Source: Acidobacteriota bacterium (GTDB lineage Bacteria > Acidobacteriota > UBA6911 > JACQTF01). Taken from it: a stretch of 41,953 nucleotides of DNA. Where the stretch lies: the NCBI GenBank assembly GCA_016210925.1, contig JACQTF010000212.1:1-41953 (forward strand), written 5' to 3'. The notes under the pieces were generated by a model. The model saw only the letters and a program-made list of their open reading frames with translations, was not told where the DNA came from and did not search any database. The position numbers and the translations under genes were made by a program. Positions 17,159-26,898 of this stretch are shown one piece after another (position 1 is the stretch's first letter; each line of letters begins with the position of its first letter).

Positions 17159-18571
17159 CTAGTCTTTCGCCGGTTGTTTATGCCCTTCGCGGGCAATCCA
17201 TGGGAGCGGACTTGTGGCGTAATCTTTGAAATAGTCTCCTTCGATATTGATCCCGGGAACGGGAGGAATCCAGGCCTCCTTCAGCAGCTGATCGGGATCA
17301 CTGAATCGGGCGGCCAGGTCGCGAATGCTCGGGTCATCCAAGACCGTAAGTCTCCCTTTATCGATGAAGGTAATTTTTTCTCCCCCTTCCGTCTCAAGAA
17401 TCATGGTGGGAAAGTTGTTATGGACATGAAAGTGGCCGTCCGGCACACCTTTTTCCTCGATAAAGCTCCTCAACGGCCCACGCTCAAGACTTAAGTGCAC
17501 GCCGATGCCCCAATGAATCACCCCTGACCTTCTTCTTTCCCAGACAGTTCCGGTAGGGAGCTGCGTCACGTTTACAGGTCGTCCTGCTTTAGGATTGGTG
17601 CCGATGGCGCATTCGTGCACCCATCCAAAACCCGGTCCCGGGTGACCTGGCCAGTGGGTGCTCTCGTACTTTTTCAGCACGGCTTGCCATCCTTCTCCGT
17701 AGCTGCCGCCTCCCTCGATCCTTTCGATCCTGTTACTCTTCACGTGAACCTTGATGTGTGGGAAGGCGCCTGTATGATTGATGGTTCCCGCAATCACCCC
17801 TGCGAGATTGGGCTTTTCCCCAAAATACCCATCGGGGATCGCCATGAGATGTCCGGGGTTATTAATTTTGCTGCCGAACAGATTGGGAGGAACTGTCCAA
17901 CTCACATCCGTCCCTTCCGGATCCGTGACTCGAATTCGTCTTGCCCGACTCAGCAGATCCCACGCCTTTCTGTCGATGGCCGCCTGCAGCTCAAAAGGGA
18001 ATGTGGCAAGCCCTGCCATGAAGGTATCGACCGTCAGCCACGGAATTTCCTCCCAGCGAAAGTGTGGTGTCGGGGGCTTGGGCCCGCCAAAACCAGCGAT
18101 GAGGATGTCGTAATCCCCTAACTCAGCCATCTTGGCAACCTGGTCAAATGTCAAGCCTCCTGCCGACATCCTTTCAATGTTCTTGTCACCGGCGTACATG
18201 TACAGAAAGAGCTTGGGTTCTTCCGCTCCCTCGCCTTTCAGGTCCGGTGCCTGGCCGATGAAAAGATCCGCGCGGGCACCGGCCTCGCGAATCGCCATGG
18301 CGATCGCCTCGTAAATCAGCCTATCGTGAAGGGTTGAAACGACGATCAGGGCCCTTTCACCGGGCTTGATCGCATACCCTGGGAAAGCACCTTGACCTGT
18401 GCTGGGCCGCTTCACCAAGACCCGCGCGACATCCAAAAGGTCCTCCGGCCTCTGGACTTTAGGGGTTTGCGGATAACGAGGGGCGGGGTAGTCGCTGCCG
18501 TGTACGACGGCATCCTTTCCGACGGACAACCAGAAGACCATAGCAAAAACGATCGTCAAGTTTCTCCACAT
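17159..18571 (-). CDS. Secreted M29-like metallopeptidase homologue (paralogue A)
   Basis: The 470-residue protein is clearly paralogous to the product of 12442-13902 over its full length. It shares YPAPRYP after the signal peptide, DPEGTDVSWT, GVIAGTINHTGA, GGSYGEGWQA, ECAIGTNPKA, SGVIHWGIGV and DGHFHVHNNF. The putative metal ligands Glu, His and HxH are all kept. The start MWRNLTIVFAMVFWLSVG gives a signal peptide and follows a strong GGAGGAG. A longer in-frame start 40 codons upstream lacks a ribosome binding site and would bury the signal peptide. It is the first gene of the unit with the TonB receptor and the second paralogue. Confidence 0.75.
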   Translation of the reverse strand: MWRNLTIVFAMVFWLSVGKDAVVHGSDYPAPRYPQTPKVQRPEDLLDVARVLVKRPSTGQGAFPGYAIKPGERALIVVSTLHDRLIYEAIAMAIREAGARADLFIGQAPDLKGEGAEEPKLFLYMYAGDKNIERMSAGGLTFDQVAKMAELGDYDILIAGFGGPKPPTPHFRWEEIPWLTVDTFMAGLATFPFELQAAIDRKAWDLLSRARRIRVTDPEGTDVSWTVPPNLFGSKINNPGHLMAIPDGYFGEKPNLAGVIAGTINHTGAFPHIKVHVKSNRIERIEGGGSYGEGWQAVLKKYESTHWPGHPGPGFGWVHECAIGTNPKAGRPVNVTQLPTGTVWERRRSGVIHWGIGVHLSLERGPLRSFIEEKGVPDGHFHVHNNFPTMILETEGGEKITFIDKGRLTVLDDPSIRDLAARFSDPDQLLKEAWIPPVPGINIEGDYFKDYATSPLPWIAREGHKQPAKD

Positions 18572-18643
18572 GCTCTCCTCCGTGATCGGTCGAGCTTTCG
18601 GTTTCCCTTCGTAGCCGCTGTGACGAGCCGCGGGATAGGAATA

Positions 18644-18672
18644 CGAGTAGCACCGCCGAAAACCGTTGTCAA
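18644..18672 (-). promoter_or_regulatory. Candidate promoter of the M29-like/TonB receptor unit
   Basis: On the - strand a perfect -35 box TTGACA (18667-18672) is followed after 17 bases by TACTCG (18644-18649), a weak -10. It lies about 70 bases before the ATG at 18571. Directly upstream, AAAACATT is repeated twice (AACATTAAAAACATTG). The -10 is poor, so an activator or another sigma factor may be involved. Confidence 0.35.
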
Positions 18673-18824
18673 TGTTTTTAATGTTTTTCACGAATCGAAC
18701 GACCTAAGAAACAGTCCTTTGGCCCCATGGGGCGGGCCTGGAGCCAAAAGGGCGAAAGGAGATGAGAGGGTTGGCATGCGCAGGGTCAAAAAAAGCTACC
18801 CGATGCCGGAGGATGGGTGACCTC

Positions 18825-19916
18825 CTACGTCTTCTCCTGGTCGCTGCCGAAGCTGTTGCTGCGGGAGATCAAGTTTTCCAGCTTTTGGAGGGCGGCGCCG
18901 GAATCGATGGACTCGGCGGCGAGTTTGACGCCCTCTTTTAGATTCGCGGCGCGTTCGCCTGCCATGATGGCTGCGGCGGCGTTCATCAGCACGATGTCGC
19001 GGCGGGCCCCCTTTTGGCCCCGGAGGATCTCCAGGATGAGGTCTGCATTTTCTCGAACCGATCCTCCACGCAGATCTTCGACTCTCGCCCTGGGCAGGCC
19101 AAAATCTTCTGGCGTTACCTGATACGTATACACAATGCCGTCTCGAACTTCGGAGATCTTGCTGGATCCGGTATTGGAAATTTCATCCAGTCCATCGGCT
19201 CCGTGGACCACAAATGCTCGGTGAGTTCTAAGCTCCTTTAGGACGTGCGCCAGAGGTTCGGTCAGGTGCGCGGTGTACACTCCCAGGACTTGTGAAGAAG
19301 CATTCGCAGGGTTGTTCAACGGACCCAAGATATTAAAAACGGTGCGAATCCTCATTTCTCGTCGCGCCAGCATGACCGCTTTCATCGCGCGGTGCAGCAA
19401 GGGGGCATACAGAAAGCCGATGCCGATTTCGTCGATGCACCGTGCCACCTGCCAGGGTGCGAGCTCAATGTTCACGCCCAACGCTTCCACGACGTCCGCG
19501 CTGCCGCAAAGGCTGGAGACCGACCTGTTGCCGTGTTTGGCGACGGGCAAGCCGGCGCCCGCCACCACAAAAGCTGTGGCGGTGGACACATTGAACGAAT
19601 TGCTGGCATCTCCACCCGTCCCACAGGTGTCGATCAACATTTCTCGCTCAGTGTCGGCCAGGGCGGAGCCCACCTGCCGATGCGTCCAGACCGGTGCAGC
19701 CTTTGCTCGAATGACTTGCGAAAAGCCGGTCAGCTCCTCTACGGTCTCGCCCTTCATGCGCAAAGCGGTGAGGAAGGCAGCGATTTGAACGTCGTGCGCA
19801 TTCCCGGACATGATTTCTTCCATCACCGTCTGCGCTTCCTGGCGCGTCAGGCTTTGTCTGTCCACCACCCGCTTTAACGCATCGGCCACAATGGGCGAAT
19901 TCACCGAGTCGGCCAT
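18825..19916 (-). CDS. trpD: Anthranilate phosphoribosyltransferase
   Basis: TrpD joins anthranilate to PRPP, the step just before TrpF. The protein has 363 residues. The PRPP-binding motif DTCGTGGD is at 96-103, KHGNRSVSS at 127-135, and the conserved NILGPLNNPA follows. I chose the ATG at 19916; the TTG directly before it is less likely. No clear ribosome binding site is visible. It is separated from trpF-trpB-trpA by 16 kb and lies on the other strand, downstream of the two YdcF-like genes. The trp pathway is therefore split in this genome; trpE, trpG and trpC are not in the window. Confidence 0.95.
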   Translation of the reverse strand: MADSVNSPIVADALKRVVDRQSLTRQEAQTVMEEIMSGNAHDVQIAAFLTALRMKGETVEELTGFSQVIRAKAAPVWTHRQVGSALADTEREMLIDTCGTGGDASNSFNVSTATAFVVAGAGLPVAKHGNRSVSSLCGSADVVEALGVNIELAPWQVARCIDEIGIGFLYAPLLHRAMKAVMLARREMRIRTVFNILGPLNNPANASSQVLGVYTAHLTEPLAHVLKELRTHRAFVVHGADGLDEISNTGSSKISEVRDGIVYTYQVTPEDFGLPRARVEDLRGGSVRENADLILEILRGQKGARRDIVLMNAAAAIMAGERAANLKEGVKLAAESIDSGAALQKLENLISRSNSFGSDQEKT

Positions 19917-19970
19917 CAACGCATCATTTTAACATTCGTTCGAGGCGCTGCGAAGATAAAGCCGGACGGA

Positions 19971-20594
19971 TCAGTCCCTGAGGAAACGAACCAGCCAGAG
20001 GTAATAGACGTCGAAGTAGGTGACCAGGCCGTGCCGGGATCGCCACCAGGTGCTCTCATCGAACTCCCTCGGTCGGACCGGGTACATGCGGACCTCGACG
20101 CTGGACCCGGCGAGGCCACGGAGGAGGTCGTTGCGACTGAGCCGGCTCCAGGGAGCGGAGGCCACGACGATGACCCGGCTTTTCCCACGGCTCCGCAGGA
20201 AGGTCGCCAGGGGCCGTTCTCGCTTCCTTCGGTCCTCGACTGGCGAGCCGATGGTAACGATGGCCTCCGCCGGAACCCCTTCGGCCTCCAGCACTTTGCG
20301 CCAGACTTCGTGTGGGGGCGGCAGCAGGCCGAGCCGCTCCAGCCGGCTGGGCCGGGTCCGTTCCAGGGCGACCCGGTCGGCGTAGCCGCGGTGGTACAAA
20401 TCGGCAGCGGAAAACGGAACGGTGTGCCCCTCGTGGTAGAGGGGAAGGATCAAGTCTGCTTTTTCCAGAGGGTCGCGGATAGTCATGAAAGAGGCCACAC
20501 CGGTGAGGATGTGCTGGTGGACGAGTCCCAACGCCACGGTGACGGCCAGGCAACCGATCCAAATGGGCTTCGTGCGGTGTCGGATGGCTCCCAC
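19971..20594 (-). CDS. YdcF/SanA-like DUF218 membrane-anchored protein, diverged copy
   Basis: The 207-residue protein has one N-terminal membrane helix (about 11-35) and a DUF218 (YdcF/ElyC/SanA) domain facing the periplasm. Family members act in envelope and peptidoglycan maintenance, but their chemistry is unknown. It is a paralogue of the gene directly upstream: both share the order xAxLYxRxxAxRV, YRKVLExEGVxAEAI, the segment before the C-terminal DExxWW, and a final hydrophobic segment. In this copy the family GGG motif reads PLYHEG, and the SAEHTRRA motif reads SAPWSRLSR, so the presumed active site is altered. Its start lies one base from the stop of the upstream gene. Confidence 0.8.
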   Translation of the reverse strand: MGAIRHRTKPIWIGCLAVTVALGLVHQHILTGVASFMTIRDPLEKADLILPLYHEGHTVPFSAADLYHRGYADRVALERTRPSRLERLGLLPPPHEVWRKVLEAEGVPAEAIVTIGSPVEDRRKRERPLATFLRSRGKSRVIVVASAPWSRLSRNDLLRGLAGSSVEVRMYPVRPREFDESTWWRSRHGLVTYFDVYYLWLVRFLRD

Positions 20595-20595
20595 G

Positions 20596-21327
20596 TCACT
20601 CGGCTCCTCTCTCTCGAAAGCGTATGGGGAGACCCGAGGCGTCGTGTGCCTGCTCGTCGCTCAGGACGTAGCGGATCCAGTAGAAAGGGAGCTTCAAGTA
20701 TTCGTGGAGGTAGGCAAGGGCGCCTTCGTCCTGCTTCCACCAGTTGGTCTCGTCGAAGGTCAAGTGGCGGGCCGGGGCCATCCGTACCTGGACCGGCGTC
20801 CCGTCCAGCACCTTTCGGAACACCCAGCGGGCCCGCCGGGTATGCTCCGCTGACGTGACGAGGACGACGCGCCGGGCGGGATGAGACGCCAGCAACCGTT
20901 GGAGTGATCGGGCCTCGTCCCACGAGCTGTCCACCGCTCCGGGCAGTCGCACGATGGCCTCAGCCGCGACCCCTTCCAGCTCCAGGACCTTCCGGTAGAG
21001 CTGGTCATGAGTCGGAGTCAGGCCGAGGTCGGTGATCCGGTCGGTCTTGTGCTCGAAAATGACCACCCTTGGGGCGAACCTCTTCCGATAAAGCTCCGCG
21101 GCGGCAAACGGACGGGTCTCCGCGCCGCCCCCCAGGACCACAAGGTAGTCCGCGGGCGCCTCGGCGTCGTCGATCGTCAGGGCTCGGGCTGCGGCGGTGA
21201 GCAGGGGCTCACGGGCAAGGTAGAGGAGCACCGGGCCCAAAAGCAGGACGGCGACGATGCCTCTCCACAGCCATGACCGGCGCCTTCTTCGGGGGCCGGA
21301 TGCCCGGCGCGAGTCAGTCGCGAGCAT
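20596..21327 (-). CDS. YdcF/SanA-like DUF218 membrane-anchored protein
   Basis: The protein is 243 residues from the ATG at 21327. It has an Arg-rich N-terminus followed by a membrane helix (about 20-40) and a DUF218 domain. The motifs YLVVLGGGAETRPFAA (61-76) and LVTSAEHTRRA (156-166) are intact. Alternative starts are 21369 and 21456; the longest would read through the intergenic repeat and is rejected. The role is probably in envelope biogenesis, by family resemblance. It overlaps functionally with the next gene, which is a diverged tandem duplicate. Confidence 0.8.
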   Translation of the reverse strand: MLATDSRRASGPRRRRRSWLWRGIVAVLLLGPVLLYLAREPLLTAAARALTIDDAEAPADYLVVLGGGAETRPFAAAELYRKRFAPRVVIFEHKTDRITDLGLTPTHDQLYRKVLELEGVAAEAIVRLPGAVDSSWDEARSLQRLLASHPARRVVLVTSAEHTRRARWVFRKVLDGTPVQVRMAPARHLTFDETNWWKQDEGALAYLHEYLKLPFYWIRYVLSDEQAHDASGLPIRFRERGAE

Positions 21328-21370
21328 GCCTGAGGTTATCAGAGAGGTAGGTCTTGACGAGTCGGCCATA

Positions 21371-21537
21371 AGAAACCTGAAACCCAAAACCTGAGATCTG
21401 CAACCCGAACTCCGAACGTTTAGCTCATCGGCTTTCAGCCATCGGGTGTCAGCCATTGGTTCTTGAGCTGATAAGCTGAGCGCTTAAAGCTGACAGCTTG
21501 CCTTTCGGGTTTCAAGTTTCGGGTTTCAGGTTTACAG
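21371..21537. repeat. Composite intergenic repeat: AACCTGAAACC arms around a TCAGC/GCTGA core
   Basis: Three blocks fill the gap between the YdcF-like gene and rho. Block 21372-21409 is AAACCTGAAACCC-like. Block 21421-21500 is a TCAGC/GCTGA run related to copy 1 at 4239-4305. Block 21502-21535 is the AAACCTGAAACCC family again but inverted (GGGTTTCAGGTTT). The outer blocks form imperfect inverted arms around the core, so the two repeat families may be parts of one element. The element lies 3' of rho. Confidence 0.75.
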
Positions 21538-21541
21538 GTGG

Positions 21542-22921
21542 TTAGTCGCCGGCGGACATGGAGGCCAGAAAGTCGATGTTCCCCTTGGTCTTGGACATCT
21601 TCTCCAGGATCAACTCCATGCTCTCCACGGGGGACAGGGGAGCCAGCACCTTCCGGAGCACCCAAACGCGATTCAACTCTTCCCGAGGCAGCAGCAGTTC
21701 TTCCTTTCGGGTGCCCGAGCGATTGATGTCGATGGACGGGAAAATGCGCTTGTCGGAGAGCTTCCGGTCCAGGTACACCTCCATGTTGCCCGTGCCCTTG
21801 AATTCCTCGAAAATGACATCGTCCATACGGCTGCCGGTATCGATCAGGGCGGTGGCGATGATGGTCAGGCTGCCGCCCTCCTCGATGTTGCGCGCGGCAC
21901 CGAAGAACCGCTTGGGCTTCTGCAGAGCGTTGGAATCCAACCCTCCGGAGAGCACCTTTCCCGAAGGCGGGATGATGGAGTTGTAGGCCCGCGCCAGACG
22001 GGTGACGGAATCCAGCAGGATCACCACGTCCTTCTTGTGCTCCACCAGGCGCTTCGCTTTCTCGATGACCATCTCGGCCACTTGCACGTGGCGCTGGGCC
22101 GGCTCGTCAAAGGTGGAGCTGATGACCTCGCCCTCCACCGACCGCTGCATGTCGGTGACTTCCTCCGGGCGCTCGTCAATGAGCAGCACGATCAAGTACA
22201 CTTCCGGATGGTTGTGCGTGATGCTGTTGGCGATGTTCTGCAGCATCATGGTCTTGCCGGTCCGGGGTGGCGCCACCAGCAAGCCGCGCTGTCCCTTCCC
22301 GATAGGAGCCAGCAGGTCCAGGACCCGGGCCATCAAATTGTCTGCCGCGGTCTCCAGCCGCAGGCGCTCGTTGGGGTACAGCGGCGTCAGGTTGTCGAAG
22401 AAGATCTTTTCCCGGGCCAGCTCCGGGGGCTCGAAGTTGATAGCCTCCACCTTGATGAGGGCGAAGTAACGCTCTCCCTCCTTGGGCGGCCGGATCTGCC
22501 CCGAGACGGTGTCGCCGGTCCTCAGGTCGAACTTGCGGATCTGGGACGGGGAGACGTAGATGTCATCCGGACCGGGCAGGTAGTTGTAGTCGGGCGCCCG
22601 CAGGAATCCGAACCCGTCGGGCAGGCACTCCAACACCCCCTCGGAGAAAATCAGGCCGCTCTGCTCGGTCTGCGCCTTCAGGATCTGAAAGATCAATTCT
22701 TGCTTCCGCATCCCCGTGGCGCCTTGCACTCCCAGGTCCTTGGCGATCTGGGTCAGCCGCTGGATGTTCATCTCCTTCAGCGTGGCGATGTTGAGGGGCT
22801 CTTCGCCGTAGGAGACCGGTTCTGCCAGATCGGTCTCAGGGGTCTCTTCCCGAACCGGGTCGTTGTTGTTCAGCGTTTCCGTCGTGCCGGAATCGCTTGA
22901 TTTACGCGTTCGTCTTTTCAT
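21542..22921 (-). CDS. rho: Transcription termination factor Rho
   Basis: Rho is the hexameric RNA helicase that ends transcription at Rho-dependent sites. The protein has 459 residues. An acidic and Asn-rich linker (about 1-40) is followed by the Rho N-terminal helical domain ([21 protein letters not shown]), the RNA-binding cold-shock domain ([16 protein letters not shown]), the P-loop [11 protein letters not shown], Walker [14 protein letters not shown], and the Q- and R-loop regions. The C-terminus is complete. It lies 80 bases after lon on the same strand. No close ribosome binding site is obvious. The position behind tig-clpP-clpX-lon suggests possible read-through expression. Confidence 0.97.
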   Translation of the reverse strand: MKRRTRKSSDSGTTETLNNNDPVREETPETDLAEPVSYGEEPLNIATLKEMNIQRLTQIAKDLGVQGATGMRKQELIFQILKAQTEQSGLIFSEGVLECLPDGFGFLRAPDYNYLPGPDDIYVSPSQIRKFDLRTGDTVSGQIRPPKEGERYFALIKVEAINFEPPELAREKIFFDNLTPLYPNERLRLETAADNLMARVLDLLAPIGKGQRGLLVAPPRTGKTMMLQNIANSITHNHPEVYLIVLLIDERPEEVTDMQRSVEGEVISSTFDEPAQRHVQVAEMVIEKAKRLVEHKKDVVILLDSVTRLARAYNSIIPPSGKVLSGGLDSNALQKPKRFFGAARNIEEGGSLTIIATALIDTGSRMDDVIFEEFKGTGNMEVYLDRKLSDKRIFPSIDINRSGTRKEELLLPREELNRVWVLRKVLAPLSPVESMELILEKMSKTKGNIDFLASMSAGD

Positions 22922-23001
22922 GGTTTCACCAAAAAATACAAGTGGATTGTTGGAAATACGGTTTCAGCGAACTTGCGCGAACCCAGCGAATTTCCCGAAC
23001 T

Positions 23002-25404
23002 CTAGTGTGTCGTGGCGCTGGGGAGGTTCCCCTCCATCTCCGAGGGAATGCTGGCCTTGACCTTACTTGCGGGAACCAGGGGGCGTTCCAGGGCGAGTTG
23101 CAGCACCTCGTCCATGGTTTCAGCGAAATGGACGGTCAGGCTCTCCAGAATGTTCTGATGAATATCCTTCAGATCGGGTTCATTCTCCTTGGGCAGGACG
23201 ACGTTGGTAATGCCCGCGCGGTGAGCAGCTAGCAGTTTCTCCTTCACTCCTCCGATGGGTAAGATTTTTCCTCGCAGCGTGATCTCGCCCGTCATGGCCA
23301 CGTCGCTGCGCACCGGGATCCGGGTCAGGGCCGAGACCATGGAGGCGGCCATGGTGATTCCCGCGGAAGGGCCGTCCTTGGGGATGGCTCCCTCCGGCAC
23401 GTGGACGTGGAGGTCCAGCCGCCGGTAGAAATCCCGGGGGATGCCGAACTCCAAGGCGCGGGACCGGACGTAGCTGATGGCTGCCTGGGCTGACTCCTGC
23501 ATCACGTCTCCCAGGCTGCCGGTCAACGTCAGGTTGCCCTTGCCGTCCATGAGGGTGGACTCGATGTGCAGCACCTCTCCGCCCATTTCGGTCCACGCCA
23601 GGCCATTGGCCAGGCCAATCTCGTTGGACTTCTCCGAAAGCGTCTGGCGGTACTTGGGAATGCCCAGGTATTCCTGCACGGTCTCCAGTTTCAGTTCCTC
23701 GAAGTAGCCTTTGCCCTGAACCAGGATCTTCTTGGCCAGCTTGCGGCAGATCTTGCCGATCTCCCGCTCCAGGTTTCGAACGCCCGACTCCCGGGTGTAC
23801 CTCCGGATGATTTCCAGGATGGCGTCGTCGATGAACTTCAAGTTGTTCTCCTTGACGCCGGAGGCCTTCAACTGCTTGGGTACCAGGAAGCGCTTGGCGA
23901 TCCCCAGCTTCTCCTGTTCCGTGTATCCGGAGATCAGGATGATCTCCATGCGGTCCTGGAGCGGACGGGGGATCGTGTGCAGGACGTTGGCCGTGCAGAT
24001 GAAGAATACGGACGACAGGTCAAATTCCGTGTCCAGGTAGTGATCCATGAACATGTGGTTCTGTTCCGGGTCCAGGACCTCCATCAGGGCCGCCGAGGGG
24101 TCACCCCGGAAGTCTGTGGACATCTTGTCCACCTCGTCCAGCATGAAGACCGGGTTCTTGACCCCCGCCTTTTTCATCATTTGGATAATCTGGCCGGGCA
24201 GGGCACCGATGTAAGTGCGCCGATGGCCCCGGATCTCTGCCTCGTCCCGCACGCCGCCCAGGCTCAGGCGGACGAACTTCCGGCCGGTGGCCCGGGCGAT
24301 GGACTTGCCCAGGCTGGTCTTCCCCACGCCCGGGGCGCCCACGAAGCACAGGATGGACCCTTGGGCCTTCTTGGTCAGGCTGCGAACTGCGAGGAACTCG
24401 ATGATGCGCTCCTTCACTTTCTCCAGACCGTAGTGATCCTCTTCCAGGATCTGCTCGGCCCGCCGGATGTCCCGGATCTCCTTGGACTTCCTGGACCAGG
24501 GCATGGACACAAGCCAGTCGATGTAGGTCCGCGACACCGTGGTCTCCGCCGACATGGGCGGCATCATCTCCAGGCGCTGGACCTCCTTGATGGCCTTCTC
24601 GTGCGCATCCTTGGGCATCCGTGCCGCTTCAATTTTTTTCTTCAGCTCGTCGATCTCGGTCTTTTCGTCCTGGCGGCCCAGCTCCTTTTGGATGGCCTTG
24701 ATCTTCTCGTTGAGGTAATACTCCTTCTGCGCCCTCTCGATCTGCCGCTTCAAGCGCCCCTGGATGTTTTTGTCCACCTTCGTCTTCTCGATCTCCACCT
24801 CGATGATCTCGTTGATCTTTTCCAGCCGTTCCACGGGATCGAAGATTTCCAGCAGGTGCTGTTTCTCCTCGATGGAGATCGGGAGGTTCGCTCCGATGGT
24901 GTCCGTGAGCCGTTCGGGATCCGAGGAGCGAATGGCGTTCAGGATGCCCTCGTAATTGACCCCCGGGCTGAGCTTGGCGTATTCCTCGAAGAGGGAATTC
25001 AGGCGCTTCAGCAGCACGGAGCTCTTGGCCGAGGGCTTGTACTTTGGGCGGTTGAACTGCACCTCGGCCTCCAGATACCCATTCTCCTTGCGGATCTTCA
25101 CCGACTTGGCCCGCTCGATTCCCTCCACCAGGACCTTGATGTTGCCGTCCGGCAGCTTCAAGCTCTGGACGATGTTGGCCACCGTGCCCACCGAATGGAT
25201 GTCCGAGGCCTTGGGCTCGTCCACGGAGGCATCCAGCTGGGTGGCCAGGTAGATGCGCTTGTCGGTGGACAGGGCCTGTTCCAGAGCCCGGATGGAGGTG
25301 GACCTCCCGATGACAAAGGGAATCATCATGTAGGGAAAGACCACCACGTCCCGGATGGGAACCATGGGAAATTTTCCGTTCTCAGGTTTCTCCGCGTTTT
25401 CCAT
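23002..25404 (-). CDS. lon: ATP-dependent protease Lon (LonA)
   Basis: This is an 800-residue cytoplasmic AAA+ protease degrading misfolded and regulatory proteins. The N-terminal substrate-binding domain begins with [18 protein letters not shown]. Walker A is GAPGVGKTS and Walker [10 protein letters not shown]. The proteolytic dyad is Ser680 in [10 protein letters not shown] and Lys723 in [14 protein letters not shown]. Length and domain order are normal for LonA. It follows clpX by 69 bases on the same strand, the order seen in many bacteria. Confidence 0.98.
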   Translation of the reverse strand: MENAEKPENGKFPMVPIRDVVVFPYMMIPFVIGRSTSIRALEQALSTDKRIYLATQLDASVDEPKASDIHSVGTVANIVQSLKLPDGNIKVLVEGIERAKSVKIRKENGYLEAEVQFNRPKYKPSAKSSVLLKRLNSLFEEYAKLSPGVNYEGILNAIRSSDPERLTDTIGANLPISIEEKQHLLEIFDPVERLEKINEIIEVEIEKTKVDKNIQGRLKRQIERAQKEYYLNEKIKAIQKELGRQDEKTEIDELKKKIEAARMPKDAHEKAIKEVQRLEMMPPMSAETTVSRTYIDWLVSMPWSRKSKEIRDIRRAEQILEEDHYGLEKVKERIIEFLAVRSLTKKAQGSILCFVGAPGVGKTSLGKSIARATGRKFVRLSLGGVRDEAEIRGHRRTYIGALPGQIIQMMKKAGVKNPVFMLDEVDKMSTDFRGDPSAALMEVLDPEQNHMFMDHYLDTEFDLSSVFFICTANVLHTIPRPLQDRMEIILISGYTEQEKLGIAKRFLVPKQLKASGVKENNLKFIDDAILEIIRRYTRESGVRNLEREIGKICRKLAKKILVQGKGYFEELKLETVQEYLGIPKYRQTLSEKSNEIGLANGLAWTEMGGEVLHIESTLMDGKGNLTLTGSLGDVMQESAQAAISYVRSRALEFGIPRDFYRRLDLHVHVPEGAIPKDGPSAGITMAASMVSALTRIPVRSDVAMTGEITLRGKILPIGGVKEKLLAAHRAGITNVVLPKENEPDLKDIHQNILESLTVHFAETMDEVLQLALERPLVPASKVKASIPSEMEGNLPSATTH

Positions 25405-25473
25405 AGATGCTCAGATGTTCGCTGGCAGCGCCGTGCTTTGGACCACGACTGTCCTGTGGGACCCGCCGGCCTC

Positions 25474-26718
25474 TCACCCGGCTTTTTCCATCAGCGCAAA
25501 GAGGATATCCTTATTTTCCACCATTTCGCGGGAGATGACAAATTCCTTGAATTTTTTCTGCGAGGGAAGCTGGTACATCAGGTCCAGCATCAGGTCTTCC
25601 AGGATGATTTTCAGACCCCGGGCACCCATTTTCCGAATCATGGCCTGTTCGGCAATGGCCTCCAGCGCATCGCTGGTGAACTTCAGTTTCACGTTCTCGA
25701 ATTCGAACAGCTTCTGGTACTGCTTCACCAGGGCGTTGCGGGGCTTGGTGAGGATTTCGATGAGCGCGCCCTTGTCCAGCTCCAACAGGGTCCCCACCAC
25801 CGGGAGCCGGCCCACAAACTCCGGGATCAGTCCGTACTTGATCAGGTCCCCGGGCTGGATGTGGTCCAGCAGGTCAGCGTTCAGGTGCCGGCCTGGGCGG
25901 GCATCGTCCTCGGCGCCCGCCCTGAACCCCAGCGCCCGCTTTCCCATGCGCCGCTCGAGCATCTTATCCAGGCCCACGAAAGCTCCTCCGCAGATGAAGA
26001 GGATGTTGGTGGTATCGATCTGAATAAACTCCTGGTGGGGGTGTTTACGGCCGCCCAGGGGCGGAACGTTGGCGACCGTGCCTTCCAGGATCTTCAACAG
26101 GGCCTGTTGCACGCCCTCGCCCGACACATCTCGGGTGATGGAGGGGTTCTCGTCTTTGCGAGAGATCTTATCGATCTCATCGATGTACACGATGCCCTGC
26201 TGGCATTTGTCTTTGTCACCTCCTGCGGCCTGCAGCAATTTCAGGATGATGTTCTCCACGTCCTCGCCCACGTATCCGGCCTCAGTGAGCGTGGTGGCGT
26301 CGGCGATGGCGAAGGGAACGTTCAGGTACTTGGCCAGGGTCTGGGCCAACAGCGTCTTCCCGGTCCCCGTGGGACCGATGAGCAACACGTTGGACTTCTG
26401 AAGCTCTACGTCGCAGCGGCGCTTCAGCAGCTCGATCCGTTTGTAGTGATTGTAGACAGCCACGGCCAGCTTCTTCTTGGTCTTTTCCTGGCCGATCACG
26501 TACAGGTCCAAAAAGTCCTTGATCTCCTGGGGCTTGGTGATGCTCTCTCGGATGTTGGCGCTTTCCGCTGAAAAGTCGTCGGCGATGATCTCGTTGCACA
26601 CGTCCACGCACTCGTCGCAGATGAAGACCGTCGGGCCCGCGATGAGCTTCCGCACGTCGTTCTGGCTCTTGTTGCAGAACGAGCAACGCAGGATCTCTTT
26701 TTCACCGTCTCGTTTCAT
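25474..26718 (-). CDS. clpX: ATP-dependent Clp protease ATP-binding subunit ClpX
   Basis: ClpX unfolds substrates and feeds them to ClpP. The protein has 414 residues from [10 protein letters not shown]. The zinc-binding domain uses Cys12, Cys15, Cys34 and Cys37. The AAA+ Walker A is GPTGTGKT and Walker B is [10 protein letters not shown]. The GYVGEDVE pore loop and the RKHPHQEF loop are present. The loop that docks on ClpP, usually IGF, reads LGF, a mild change. The start follows GAGGCGTGCG; a longer in-frame start 21 codons upstream overlaps the promoter and was rejected. It lies downstream of clpP but has its own promoter. Confidence 0.97.
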   Translation of the reverse strand: MKRDGEKEILRCSFCNKSQNDVRKLIAGPTVFICDECVDVCNEIIADDFSAESANIRESITKPQEIKDFLDLYVIGQEKTKKKLAVAVYNHYKRIELLKRRCDVELQKSNVLLIGPTGTGKTLLAQTLAKYLNVPFAIADATTLTEAGYVGEDVENIILKLLQAAGGDKDKCQQGIVYIDEIDKISRKDENPSITRDVSGEGVQQALLKILEGTVANVPPLGGRKHPHQEFIQIDTTNILFICGGAFVGLDKMLERRMGKRALGFRAGAEDDARPGRHLNADLLDHIQPGDLIKYGLIPEFVGRLPVVGTLLELDKGALIEILTKPRNALVKQYQKLFEFENVKLKFTSDALEAIAEQAMIRKMGARGLKIILEDLMLDLMYQLPSQKKFKEFVISREMVENKDILFALMEKAG

Positions 26719-26779
26719 CGCACGCCTCGCTCCCGCCTTCGTCGCCGACCCGTTTTCGGGCGCTCCGAAAACTGGAAGC

Positions 26780-26785
26780 ATTATA
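26780..26785 (-). promoter_or_regulatory. Candidate -10 box of a clpX promoter
   Basis: A perfect TATAAT lies on the - strand 62 bases before the clpX ATG, in the 180-base clpP-clpX gap. The hexamer 17 bases upstream (TGGGAA) is a poor -35. A separate stress-type or activator-dependent promoter for clpX, or an extended -10 promoter, is plausible. Confidence 0.45.
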
Positions 26786-26898
26786 CTCGCTTTGTAAAGC
26801 CCTTCCCATACACCGAGCCCCTTTTTCCGCCAAGGCGCAGGATTTGCTCAGGAAGCGGAACGGGCTGAGAAGTGACGGCCGTCCTCGAACGGCAGCAG

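Noticed and set aside
25440-25480. GCCGG/CCGGC inverted repeat at the clpX stop as an intrinsic terminator
   Set aside because: The stem overlaps the stop codon and no T-run follows on the - strand, so it does not fit an intrinsic terminator.
23566-26571. Very long + strand open frame (about 1000 codons) opposite lon and clpX
   Set aside because: It is antisense to two certain genes with full catalytic motifs. Its product is low in recognisable motifs and rich in Leu, His, Gln and Asp as expected from reversed high-GC codons.
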